From: Promicromonospora umidemergens
GTDB taxonomy: Bacteria; Actinomycetota; Actinomycetes; Actinomycetales; Cellulomonadaceae
DNA length: 64,000 nucleotides
Direction of reading: 5' to 3'
NCBI RefSeq assembly: GCF_024171995.1
Contig: NZ_JAMTCT010000022.1
Span: forward strand, 1-64,000
In this document: positions 10,501 to 18,602 of the stretch, in pieces
How positions within the stretch are numbered: position 1 is the first letter of the stretch
Layout: every line of letters starts with the position of its first letter
Made by a program: the position numbers and the translations under genes
The notes under the pieces: generated by a model
Database searches by the model: none
The model's input: the letters and a program-made list of their open reading frames with translations, nothing else
Told to the model about the DNA's origin: nothing

Positions 10501-11724
10501 GAATGCCTCCGGGTCGCTCTGGATGAGATGTCGGAACCTTGCAGAGTCAAGAGCGACCAGCCAGGCTGCCACCTGCCGCGCGCGCGTGTAGATGCGCCCG
10601 TCATTCGCCACCAGGAGCGACGTCACCTGCTCGTTGTCGAGGCTTTGATGCAGGACCCACCTGGCGCTGAGATAGTCCGCGAAGGTGGCGTGCGACCAGC
10701 CGAGACGGGCTTCGCCTGCGCCAGTGAAGATCCCCGAGCGCAACGTCGCGTGCACGTCGTCCGAGGAGATTCCCTGTCCGTCGCGCCCGGGCGGTCCGAC
10801 GCACTGGTCGACGCTCAGATCGTCCGGTGGGGCGGTCGCGACAGAGCCTCGCCACACGGTTGGTCGACCCCCGAACAGAGACAGCGCAGCGATGCGTTCG
10901 GCGGCACGCATCCGACCGGCTACACCACCCGGTGGCGCGATCGCTTGCTGGCGCTGCGGGTTCATCTCGTCGAGCAAGGCCGTCAAACCATGCTCGTATA
11001 GCTCCCGAGCGTTCCCGGGCAACGATCCGTGTTGGCTGATCGAGGACTGGATGAGTTTCAGCGTCAAGGGACGTGCCGCGAGCGGGACGATGCGGGCCTG
11101 TTCTACTGCTGCCAGGATCTCCTCCGCGTCCAGCTCCGCAGCTCGCATTAAGTCGGCTGCGTCGGAGCGTCGCAGGGGCAGCAACTCGTGGATATTGACC
11201 TCGGAGAAGTTGTTCTCCAGGACGGTCCGCATTCTCTGGGGCCAGTCAGCGGTGCGGCAGGCGACGCGAAGGAAGAGGCGATCGCAGTCCCACCTCATCA
11301 GAAATTCGTCGAGCAGCTGGTCCAACGTCTCGACCCGGTTCTTGGCCTCGTCGAAACTGTCCAGCGTTAGGCACAGCGAATGGTTTCCCGCTTGCCACGT
11401 CCGAATCTGCTCGCTCTCGAACACCTCGCGGACCAACCGATCTTCACTGCCGTAGCGGCCCAGATCGACGTGCAGTCCTTCGATCCCCTCCGCTTGCGGT
11501 GCCACAGCACTTCCCGCAGCGAGCGTGCTCGTCTTTCCCATCCCTGGTTCCCCGAGCAAGACGACGCACTGGCGTTCTGCCAGGGCTGCTGTACTGACGG
11601 CCGCAGCGTTCGCGCGGAACAAGCCTTTATCGGTGGGATCGTCTAGCCAGCCGGCAGGGGTGAGCGTGTAGGTCCCGTCCTCCGGTAGCCAGAAGCGTTC
11701 AAGGTCTACGTAGTTCAGAGCCAT
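7570..11724 (-). CDS. NACHT-type STAND NTPase with C-terminal PD-(D/E)xK nuclease-like domain
   Basis: A 1,384-aa single-chain protein. Residues 1-50 form a short lead. The P-loop NTPase has Walker A GEPGMGKT at 58-65, an extended Walker B LTLDSFDEA at 119-127 and a sensor-1-like Arg in VACRTADWP. A helical region then shows repeats that read like HEAT/TPR solenoid (about 400-1200). The last 160 residues resemble a restriction-endonuclease fold: AERTDLRV (Asp1266), RIPGEVKG (Glu1290, Lys1292) and a QLVQRYM motif of the RecB/Cas4 kind. Known Avs and bNACHT proteins are antiviral STAND NTPases, usually with N-terminal effectors. Here the effector appears to be C-terminal, so the solenoid would sense and the nuclease would cleave DNA. 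ATG 11724 is the natural start. It is transcribed alone. Confidence 0.75.
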   Translation of the reverse strand: MALNYVDLERFWLPEDGTYTLTPAGWLDDPTDKGLFRANAAAVSTAALAERQCVVLLGEPGMGKTSTLAAGSAVAPQAEGIEGLHVDLGRYGSEDRLVREVFESEQIRTWQAGNHSLCLTLDSFDEAKNRVETLDQLLDEFLMRWDCDRLFLRVACRTADWPQRMRTVLENNFSEVNIHELLPLRRSDAADLMRAAELDAEEILAAVEQARIVPLAARPLTLKLIQSSISQHGSLPGNARELYEHGLTALLDEMNPQRQQAIAPPGGVAGRMRAAERIAALSLFGGRPTVWRGSVATAPPDDLSVDQCVGPPGRDGQGISSDDVHATLRSGIFTGAGEARLGWSHATFADYLSARWVLHQSLDNEQVTSLLVANDGRIYTRARQVAAWLVALDSARFRHLIQSDPEAFLASVDLPEGQLRSEVVSALLRDAQSGELFDDYDVDYSGLQHSGLAEQLRPALQTPQGEACRVAVRIARSCSLMDSVPDLTTLALNDKADPHVRASAAMAIHGLSAAAPSHDLATLIGASTGSVAADNQELEAAALLVSWPHAVSTEKVFSVLSPSHPRNYYGLYSVFMDRFATELRASDLRPACTWLLADLSRMDDFRLAKLVRAILKLCLAHLDDDSAREVIVAMALKSLADSQPLFGEPGLNGDEIDLDTDTRHAVTRLLLETVSEEQVWWIVDEQPGRGMVLVYDEDLEWLIDVYAAADGTLRENAGRAARELLKPHLVAHSSIILELPEDHAAAELFSDWRSVVELDSEAAVEARQKSQERARRHLEISRRRKEERSDDWVNPRIAEEIGKAVDGNTSAFWRAAHLAVMPGMRRDMDEFQPDLTLHPRWETLPGTVKADFVTAARIYVETGECQPDQWLARNIDYRPARAGYQALALLLKLDPPALNAVSPEAWRNWAPILIAWIATNNGASHDDKQRLLTLARPHAEDELRQTILVLVDKAIADEAHVFLRTELEVLSTEVLARELLERLTRPMAPDTRAGILDFLVERHLDLVAPVLHSRLGDAERIEDPELGKDAACRLLRNDATRSWVALGALMKNDAPFMEAVSLQFAQAFDRRTPDLAPQALADLYLWLCERFPRAQDTASEDTDRVRPRESLAHWRDALLTALSRHGTRDAVAAIERIALARPDEPWMARFLVDAKRALRERSWEPLTLDEIDQLAQSRRTRVVRSDADLLAATLHALDEIEARLQADTPSAFLLWDTHSKRPKREEEISDYLANELEQHLNGVGVVVNREVQVRRSGQSGLAERTDLRVEAVRPDSGAIGSPGTLRIPGEVKGVWNPGLIESLETQLVQRYMADFQTDHGLYVVAWFDQESWATADGRRSKAARQGSVTKVRTALEAEAEKQRAQGRVISVRVLDFSLKRPTSR

Positions 11725-11928
11725 CGCTCACCAACTTCATGGAAGGAGCCGACGACGACCTGCTGCGTCGCCCCGGTGTGTTCGGAGACTGAATTCCGCA
11801 GAACGATGACTGGAGGGTCAGGAACGGCGGTCCCGCTTCCTGGTGCGGTCCGGCTGCGCCGCGGCGGGCGCAGCCGGTCCCGTCGATCGGTGTCGTAGTT
11901 CTTGTGGGTGACACCGATCGTCCGAGGT

Positions 11929-13080
11929 TTACGTCGGTACGAGCCGTAGCGCCGGTCGCTCGTCTGCTTCTCCCAGAAGCTTGCGGACCGTCGCTGCCGG
12001 CCATGCGAGCTCTTGGGCAAGGGACGCTACGGTCACTCCGTTGGCGTCCGCGAGCTCGACGGCTTCGCGTAACAGGCAGGGTGTCTCGCCGGGAAACTGG
12101 CCGACCGGTTGTGGCGCGAAGGCCCCTTCGTTCTGCAGCTGGTTGAGCATGATGTAGGCGCGTCGCGCGGTGGAGTCCGACAGCAGGCCGACCTCGCGGC
12201 TGCGATATATCAGGGACTTGATCGAGACGCCCCACTCGTCGCTGAGCTGGCTCCATCGCTGGAAGTCGACGCGGCGGGGTAGGCGGTCGCGGATGACCAG
12301 GCCCGGCGTGAGGAACTCGGCGGCGAACCGATCTGCCTCGCGCTCGAGCTGAGGGTCGCCGCCGACCTGATCGGCGTGGAGGACCAGGTGGCCGAGCTCG
12401 TGGGCGGCCGTGAACCTGTGCCGGAGCACGTCGTCGGCCCGGTCGGGAGCGAGCACGATGACGGGCCGAGACAGGGCGACCGTCGAGAAGGCGTCGATGC
12501 GTCGGACCTCGGCGTCGGCCAGCGGTGCGAAGACCACAGCGATCCCGTGGTTCTCGATGATCCGAACGACGTGCGCGACGGGTCCTGAACCTAGTCCCCA
12601 CGCCTTGCGCAGGGCGCGCGCAGCCGCGTTCGGGTCTTCGGGGAAGGTCCCTGGCTCGATCTCACCACCGACGAAACCGGGAAGGGCGACTGGGGGGAAC
12701 CGGACGTGCCGCTCGATCGCGTTCACCAGCTCCCAGACCTGCTCGGCGTAGGAGACCGCCTTCGCACGCTGCTTCGCCGTGGTCGACCGCAGACTGCGGA
12801 AGTAGGTGTCCGCCGTCTCCAGTCGCGCCATCGGGCGACCGGCCGCGAAGAACTGGCGCGGCACGCCGAGCTCGGTAGCCATGCGCACGATCAGGTCCGG
12901 GCGTGGCGGCGTCGCTCCCGACTCGAACTGCCCGACGGCGGTAGCTGATACCCCGAGGGAGGCCGCCAGGCTCTGCTTGGTTCGCAGGGCAAGCTGTCGC
13001 GCTTGCCGTAGCCGGTAGCCGTCGAACACTTGAGCAATCTGACGATCAGTGAGGCGGCTCTCTGCCGGGCTGTCATTCAC
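11929..13080 (-). CDS. XRE repressor fused to ImmA/IrrE metallopeptidase
   Basis: A 383-aa protein. The N-terminal helix-turn-helix is RQARQLALRTKQSLAASLGVSATAVGQFESGATPPRPDLIVRMATELG. A COG2856 zinc-peptidase domain follows, with TAAHELGHLVLHAD (HExxH) and a downstream EREADRFAAEFLTP Glu/Asp region. ImmA/IrrE proteins cleave or control a repressor after a stress signal; fused forms also act as antitoxin-like regulators. GTG 13080 overlaps the end of the upstream gene by 8 bp, so translation is coupled. The N-terminal extension that is open beyond 13080 is only a shadow of the upstream gene. Confidence 0.85.
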   Translation of the reverse strand: MNDSPAESRLTDRQIAQVFDGYRLRQARQLALRTKQSLAASLGVSATAVGQFESGATPPRPDLIVRMATELGVPRQFFAAGRPMARLETADTYFRSLRSTTAKQRAKAVSYAEQVWELVNAIERHVRFPPVALPGFVGGEIEPGTFPEDPNAAARALRKAWGLGSGPVAHVVRIIENHGIAVVFAPLADAEVRRIDAFSTVALSRPVIVLAPDRADDVLRHRFTAAHELGHLVLHADQVGGDPQLEREADRFAAEFLTPGLVIRDRLPRRVDFQRWSQLSDEWGVSIKSLIYRSREVGLLSDSTARRAYIMLNQLQNEGAFAPQPVGQFPGETPCLLREAVELADANGVTVASLAQELAWPAATVRKLLGEADERPALRLVPT

Positions 13081-13831
13081 CGCCGCCCCCGGTGGCGGAC
13101 TGGTCCTGGTTACCTTCCGCATCGGTGCGCAGCGAGATCGGGCTCTCGGGCAGCGGCGCCTGGTCGAACCTGCCGCCAACACCGGGGTCGCTGCTGAGGG
13201 CAAGCCCGGTGATCGAGCTGTCGAGAAGGGACTGAGGCAGTTCCTCGCGGTGGGTCCAGTCGAGGAACCCCAGAGCGTCGGGGGCGGCCTCTCCGTAATA
13301 CACGTGCTGGAGGCCTCCACGAGCCGAGACAGCGCAGGCGACAGTCACGACCCGTTCTGCCGAACCGAAGGAGCCGTCACGCACCACGCGCACACGGCCA
13401 GCGTCGAACTCCTGGCCCAGGTCCAAGTGCCCCTGGACGGCCTCTGGCTCACGCCCGTTGAGGGCGTACACGCGCGCGCGGTACTCGGACACGTCGATCC
13501 GGATCTTGTCACCGCCGTGCGGGCTGCTCGAGTACCGCACAGGGAAGACCAGCGTCCCGCGGAAGACGATCAGTGGGAAGCGGGAGTCCTTCGGGTGGAC
13601 CTGCTCGTGGCCCGGCAGAAAGTTCATGTGCGTGGCGACCTGGTGGCCAAGGATCCGCCAGAGCGCGCCGTAGGCCTCGTTGGACTCCAGCTTGCTGCCA
13701 GCCTTGGCGTCCAGGGCGTACTCCTGCGACGCACGTGCCGCCTCCGCCAGGGCGACCCTGACCTGGTGCGCATGCTCGCCGAACCGCTCGACCATCCACC
13801 GTGACGCTTCGGGCAACTCGTGCATGTGCAC
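13073..13831 (-). CDS. Partner protein of the XRE/ImmA-IrrE peptidase
   Basis: 252 aa, cytoplasmic, with no family I can name. The middle reads as beta-rich (IVFRGTLVFPVRYSS, KIRIDVSEYRARVYAL, VRVVRDGSFGSAERVVTVAC). The last 50 residues are low-complexity and acidic (GVGGRFDQAPLPESP...). It is the first gene of a two-gene operon, overlapping the metallopeptidase gene. This order, an unknown protein then an HTH-ImmA/IrrE protein, resembles toxin-antitoxin-like defence pairs such as RosmerTA. The resemblance is by architecture only, so a toxin role here is inference. Confidence 0.7.
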   Translation of the reverse strand: MHMHELPEASRWMVERFGEHAHQVRVALAEAARASQEYALDAKAGSKLESNEAYGALWRILGHQVATHMNFLPGHEQVHPKDSRFPLIVFRGTLVFPVRYSSSPHGGDKIRIDVSEYRARVYALNGREPEAVQGHLDLGQEFDAGRVRVVRDGSFGSAERVVTVACAVSARGGLQHVYYGEAAPDALGFLDWTHREELPQSLLDSSITGLALSSDPGVGGRFDQAPLPESPISLRTDAEGNQDQSATGGGGE

Positions 13832-14253
13832 TCCAGGGCTTGAGAAGGTTGTACGAATAGTAGCACCAGCACTTCAGATTCAGGCCGAGAACAGTCAGCG
13901 GGCTGCTGGTCGGTCGGACAGTCCCGCTCAAGAGCCGGCGGCACGTACTACTGGGAAGTGACACACGGCACGGCACAGCGCACAGCGAGCGATCTGTAGG
14001 GATCCATCGAATATGTCGGTTCGACCCATGTTGTTGTCGGCAAGGCGTCGGTCGGCCCGGGCCCCATCAGTGGCACGCCCGCGTCGACGCGACAGTTCGG
14101 TCACTCGTCCGGGATCTCGGGCAACTAGAAACGTCGGTCGACCAGCGTGCGCCTGCGTCCAGCAGTGCAGGTCACGAACGCCGCGACACGACAACCACCG
14201 ATCCCTCTGGCGGTGCCTGGGTGACTACGCTGAGCGCGACGAGAGGGGACAAG
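13832..14253. other. Divergent intergenic region between two defence modules
   Basis: About 420 bp between the minus-strand XRE/ImmA pair and the plus-strand OLD nuclease, so it must hold both promoters. The segment near 13845-13870 is AT-richer and could hold the XRE-controlled promoter. No gene is supported. Confidence 0.5.
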
Positions 14254-16266
14254 ATGCGCCTCAAGCGGGTGCGAGTGCGTGACTACCGGTCGGTCAACGA
14301 CAGCGGCGAGTTCGAGATCGAGCACGACAAGACCATCCTCGTCGGCATCAACGAGGCCGGAAAGACGGGTCTGCTGACTGCGATGGAGCAGTTGAACGCG
14401 CCGGCCACGCGGCCGAAGTTCAAGGCGCTGACGGACTACCCCCGCGCTCGCTACACGGAGGTACAGCGGGGCGACCGCCCAGCGGGTGACGTCGAGGTCG
14501 TGGTCGCGACCTTCCAGCTCGACGACGACGACCGCAGTGCCGTCGCTAAGGTCGCACCCGACCTTGAGAACCTCAAGACGTTCCAGGTCACGCGCAAGCT
14601 CGACAACACGTCGACTCACTACCTCGTCGACGCCCCTGACTACAAGCTGTTCCGCAACGTCGAAGAAGACCTGCAGCGCCTTCGTAAGGCGTTGCTGGCT
14701 GTCGAAGGGAGCGAGGCCATCCTCGCGAAATTCGACGCCGCGGTGAAGGTATTTGCCCCGACCGAACGGCTGACCGGAAGCAAGGCAACGACACTCGACG
14801 CCCGTCTGGCCGAGGCAGTTGCCGAGATCGACGAGGGCAACGAACGAGAACTCACGCGCCTGCGAAAGATCCGCAGCGCGATCGCCATCTCGACTCAGCG
14901 TGCTGCGGCCGCGCGCGTGCTGGTGGACAGGCTTCCTCAGTTCGTCTACTACTCGACCTACTTCCAGGTCCACCCCCGCATCAACCTGACGGCACTCGCT
15001 GCGCGCGAGGCTGCCGGAGACACCGAAGAGGGATACGACTTCGGCAACCTGTGCCTACTGAAGGTCGTCGGCCTCACAGCGAAGGAGCTCGCAGAGCTAG
15101 CCGACGGCCAACCGACGGAGCAGCAGTACGGCCACAATACCGACGCGTATCGTGAGGCGGTGAAGGCCTACCAGGACAAGCTGGACGACCGTCACAACCG
15201 GCTCAACGCCGCCAGCGTGTCTCTCACCCAACAGATCCGCAAGGTCTGGGGTGACGAGCAGGTGCAACTGCGCTTCGTCGCCGACGGCCACTACCTCAAG
15301 GTGACCGTGGTGGACGACCTCGGTGTCGAGGTGGAACTCGACCAACGCAGCGAGGGGTTCCGCTGGCTCGTGTCGTTCTTCGTCGTGTTCCGCGCCCAGT
15401 CCGAGGGCAATCTCAAGAACGCCATCCTTCTCCTCGACGAGCCCGGCCTGAGCCTGCACGCGCTCAAGCAGCAGCAGTTCCGTTACACCGTCGGCGAGCT
15501 GGCCGGCACAAACCAGGTCATCTACACGACCCACTCCCCGTTCATGGTCGGCTCCGACGAACTCGACCGGGTGCGGATCGTCGAGATGCCAGACCGGACT
15601 ATCGGCACCAAGGTCCACACGCGGATCGCGGTCGACGACCCGGCCTCGCTTTACCCCCTGCAGGCTGCGCTGGGCTATGAACTGGCTCAGTCGATGTTCA
15701 CCCAGGCTCGCAACCTGGTGTGCGAGGGCTACACCGACATGCTCTACGTCGAGTCCTTGAACGCCGCAGCTTTCGACGCTGGGAGCGGGTTCAAACACCC
15801 AGTCGCGCTCGTACCGGCATCCAGCGCCAGCAAGGTCATCTACTACGTGACCGTCCTGGTGAGCCAGGACTTCAAGGTCGCCGCACTGCTTGACTCCGAC
15901 CAAGCCGGGGACAAAGCAGCCGAGCAAGACGAACTTGTCGCGATGCTCGACAAGAAGCGGCTGCTACGAACCAAGGACTTCATAGCAGGGTCGGTCAAGG
16001 GACCCGAGATCGAGGACCTTCTCCGAGAGACCCTCGTCAACGTCGCCAAAGAGCGGTGCGGCTGGGACGTCGAGCAGATCGCGACCGACCAGCCGCACCG
16101 ACGCCTCGTCGACATCCTGATCAAAGAGATCTCAGGCTTCTCGAAGTTGAAGCTCGCTCGCGCATTCATGTCCTGGCTGGGGGAGCACGGCTTCGACGGA
16201 CTGACGGCCGGCGAGCAGGAAGCCGTGAGGAAGTTCTTCACCACAACCAACAAGGCGCTGGCCTGA
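14254..16266 (+). CDS. OLD-family ATP-dependent endonuclease (AAA + TOPRIM)
   Basis: A 670-aa protein with an ABC/SMC-type ATPase: Walker A GINEAGKT at 31-38, a signature-like SEGFRWLVSFF, Walker B ILLLDEPG and a switch His in YTTHSPFM. A C-terminal TOPRIM nuclease follows, with the acidic residue in LVCEGYTDMLY and the DxD in ALLDSDQAG. OLD proteins (from phage P2 old; GajA is a relative) nick or cut DNA and block phage. No UvrD-like helicase gene follows, so this is a stand-alone class 1-like OLD rather than Gabija. ATG 14254 has GAGAGGGGA just upstream; GTG 14221 is less likely. Confidence 0.85.
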   Translation: MRLKRVRVRDYRSVNDSGEFEIEHDKTILVGINEAGKTGLLTAMEQLNAPATRPKFKALTDYPRARYTEVQRGDRPAGDVEVVVATFQLDDDDRSAVAKVAPDLENLKTFQVTRKLDNTSTHYLVDAPDYKLFRNVEEDLQRLRKALLAVEGSEAILAKFDAAVKVFAPTERLTGSKATTLDARLAEAVAEIDEGNERELTRLRKIRSAIAISTQRAAAARVLVDRLPQFVYYSTYFQVHPRINLTALAAREAAGDTEEGYDFGNLCLLKVVGLTAKELAELADGQPTEQQYGHNTDAYREAVKAYQDKLDDRHNRLNAASVSLTQQIRKVWGDEQVQLRFVADGHYLKVTVVDDLGVEVELDQRSEGFRWLVSFFVVFRAQSEGNLKNAILLLDEPGLSLHALKQQQFRYTVGELAGTNQVIYTTHSPFMVGSDELDRVRIVEMPDRTIGTKVHTRIAVDDPASLYPLQAALGYELAQSMFTQARNLVCEGYTDMLYVESLNAAAFDAGSGFKHPVALVPASSASKVIYYVTVLVSQDFKVAALLDSDQAGDKAAEQDELVAMLDKKRLLRTKDFIAGSVKGPEIEDLLRETLVNVAKERCGWDVEQIATDQPHRRLVDILIKEISGFSKLKLARAFMSWLGEHGFDGLTAGEQEAVRKFFTTTNKALA

Positions 16267-16398
16267 CTTCGGTCCGGGTTCTTCGACAATGACACCAGCC
16301 GCTCAGAGCCGAGAAGGCGCTCCACTTCCGTCGGCCGCCAGCCGCCAGGACCACCCTCTGACCACTGGGGAAGATGAGTCCGCGCTCGTGGTGCGCCC

Positions 16399-16854
16399 GT
16401 GAAGGACGCCATCTTCGCTGGCCTGATCGTGACCGTCGTCGGCGGTCTGATTGTGGTCGGCGTCTCCTGGATCGTTAAACGCGTGCCAGCCGCTTTGCGT
16501 CGTGTTGCTGCCAAGTCGACTGCGTTGAGGCAGAAGACCAGCCGGGACGACGCGGCGTTGCAACTCGTTGTCCTACGTGAGCAAGTGCGCGAAGTCGCAC
16601 GAGAGCAAGGCCTGCGGGTACCAGACCGCGCGACCGGCCAGGATCCGACGATCGTCACATACACGCATGGTCACCCGTCGTACCACTTTTCCGGCCACGC
16701 CGCGTACAAGCGGGTACTTGCGAGCGGGAGAGCAGATCCATTGCGTTCTAGCGTCAGCAAACCTCCACAACCTATCTCGCGGTGGACAGAGAAAGCCCTC
16801 CGAGACTGGCTGGCTCAGCACGCCACGTCGTGGGTGGCAAACACCAAGGCCTGA
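16399..16854 (+). CDS. Single-pass membrane protein of unknown function
   Basis: 151 aa starting with GTG. It has one strong membrane segment (residues 4-26, AIFAGLIVTVVGGLIVVGVSWIV), then a basic cytoplasmic helix rich in Arg, Lys and Gln and a C-terminal part with no known fold (YTHGHPSYHFSGHAAYKRVL). It lies 132 bp after the OLD nuclease on the same strand and may be coexpressed. Membrane proteins next to defence nucleases are sometimes effectors, but nothing shows that here. Confidence 0.5.
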   Translation: MKDAIFAGLIVTVVGGLIVVGVSWIVKRVPAALRRVAAKSTALRQKTSRDDAALQLVVLREQVREVAREQGLRVPDRATGQDPTIVTYTHGHPSYHFSGHAAYKRVLASGRADPLRSSVSKPPQPISRWTEKALRDWLAQHATSWVANTKA

Positions 16855-16920
16855 GCGGATCCGTGGCATACCGGCGGGGCTGCCGCCCGGACGGGTGACA
16901 CCGGCAGTCACATCCGAAGC

Positions 16921-17280
16921 ATGGACGATCTTTCCAAGGGGCAGCGGGCGACTGTGTCGCTGCTGCCCCTTGGCGCATCCGCTGCGCCGCTGGTCATCGA
17001 TCAGCCCGAAGACGGCTTCGACAACCGGTTCGTGCACGACGGCGTGGTGAGCGAGTTGCGTGAGCTCAAGGGGAACCAGGCAGATCATCACGAGCACCCG
17101 CAGTGCCAACGTCTCCGTCCTCGGCGACGCTGAACTGATCGTGCTCTTGGAGGTGACGGACAGCGTGGACGGCCGATAATAGACGGCGTCGGATCCCTTG
17201 ATGACCGCACGATCCGCGCCCTCGTCGAGAACATCCTCAAAGGGGGACCTGCAGTATTCAACGTACGAAAGCACCTCTAG
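16921..17280 (+). pseudogene. Decayed C-terminal tail of a large AAA ATPase
   Basis: Three successive frames together give the tail of an AAA-like ATPase of the TrlF/SMC-like kind. First MDDLSKGQRATVSLLPLG...LVIDQPEDGFDNRFVHDGVV (signature-like LSKGQ and Walker B IDQPED); then, shifted near 17,080, QIITSTRSANVSVLGDAELIVLL; then, shifted again near 17,170, GSLDDRTIRALVENIL...FNVRKHL and a stop at 17,278. The upstream part, including Walker A, is missing. This is a relic of another NTPase system lost from the island. Confidence 0.75.
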
Positions 17281-17387
17281 GGACTGCTGCGGTCGAGCAG
17301 TATCGCCAGACGGGAAAGAAATGGACGTACACCAGTGACGAGAAAGCCTGACTTCGGGCTACTCGATGGCCTCGCCGGCGTCATCGA

Positions 17388-18155
17388 TCAGGTAGAGGTC
17401 GTAGTGGCCGTCAGTGCCTCAACGACCGGATCGCTTGCACGCCAAGTGACCCAGGCCTCTTCGGCACGTCTTCGTTGATCGCCACGAACCCGTTCGTATC
17501 GAACGTGGTGCCCAATCAACAGCGCGTCGACTGCGCTCCAAATCCGTCGGAGGTGAAGACCCAGATCGATCGCCAATTCAGCACCGGCGACCGGCCAGGT
17601 CTGACGAGCCGGATCCAGCTTCTCCAGCAACCTCGCACCGTTGGGAGCCGGATGACCACCGACCTCACAGTGACCCCAGTACTCCTCATTCGAGAATTTG
17701 CCCACAAGGTTCCGCATCTTTTGTGGCGAGAACGAGTTCCGGATTTCAGTTGGAGTGCTCTCGCCCCATCGGCGGGCGTGGTCGAGATCGCTGCAGAAAA
17801 GTGTTAGCAAGTATTCGCACTCAATCAGCTGGCGGACCACTGCCCCCACTGCGTAGTACCGCCGCCTCGCCGCCATGGTTACTGCCGCCTCTGCCAGTTC
17901 AACGCTCATGCACGCCACAGTGGCCACGCCGCGAAACGCAAGCAGAGTTTCTTGATCGCGCGTCATGTCGTGGTGAGGATCCTCGACTTTTCCACCGCCG
18001 ATCCAGGAGTCGACTGCGATCCAGTCCGTGACGTTGATCAGGACGTCCAGGATTGTCGATGCGAACTTATTCCGAGCAGCGACATTGCTCTCATCGACCG
18101 TCGCCCGCAGAATCTCCGCCCGCACGTCGTGTTGCTGGCCCTCGCTATGGTCCAT
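17388..18155 (-). CDS. Hypothetical protein, mostly helical
   Basis: 255 aa, cytoplasmic, with no family I can name. A central helical stretch (ETLLAFRGVATVACMSVELAEAAVTMAARRRYYAVGAVVRQLIECEYLLTLFC) resembles helical bundles seen in DUF5677/HEPN-like proteins, with a following RRWGES and HLRRIW. No clear RxxxxH RNase motif is visible, so a toxin role cannot be claimed. It lies between a dead ATPase fragment and another unknown gene inside the island. Confidence 0.6.
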   Translation of the reverse strand: MDHSEGQQHDVRAEILRATVDESNVAARNKFASTILDVLINVTDWIAVDSWIGGGKVEDPHHDMTRDQETLLAFRGVATVACMSVELAEAAVTMAARRRYYAVGAVVRQLIECEYLLTLFCSDLDHARRWGESTPTEIRNSFSPQKMRNLVGKFSNEEYWGHCEVGGHPAPNGARLLEKLDPARQTWPVAGAELAIDLGLHLRRIWSAVDALLIGHHVRYERVRGDQRRRAEEAWVTWRASDPVVEALTATTTST

Positions 18156-18602
18156 GGCACCACCCTAGCTACTCACAAACTCGCGTCAGATCGTGCTCTC
18201 GTAGACGTGGTCGTTCTCCTCACCGACAAACAAAGTGATCGTCCACTAACTCGCCGCAGACGGAGCAGGGGACGTCGTCGGGACTACTGCACGGATGGGT
18301 GACACCTAGCCTCGGTTCGGTAAGTCCCGCGCCATCGAGGTCGGAGGGCGAGCGACTTGGCCGTAGACCTGTGGTGGTCAGGCTGCAGAGGGCCGTTGGG
18401 GCAGACCACGTCGTCCTGGTCTAAGACGAGCTGGATGTTGTAGCGTGGAGGTGGGCAAGGAGTTCGGGATCGAACCTGAACAACCGCCGACAGTTCTCGC
18501 GGCACGGAGCGTTGGATCGCGCCTGCGCCACCGCCGCTCTTCCATCTTCTTTGTTGCTGGCTGGCGTGCGCTTGTGCCGCTGGCTGGAAGGGTGTACTTG
18601 CG
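18156..18602. other. 450-bp stretch without an intact gene
   Basis: No convincing frame. On the minus strand around 18,225-18,275 a short run reads VPCSVCGELVDDHFVCR, suggesting the remnant of a small zinc-finger protein. On the minus strand near 18,380-18,440 a run NIQLVLDQDDVVCPNG is also protein-like. Both are too short to assign and suggest decayed genes. Confidence 0.4.

Noticed and set aside
14254-16266. Assignment of the OLD protein as Gabija GajA
   Set aside because: No UvrD/Rep-like GajB helicase gene follows.
18440-18480. tRNA-like string GTTCGGGATCGAACC near 18,461
   Set aside because: No cloverleaf partner sequences on either strand.
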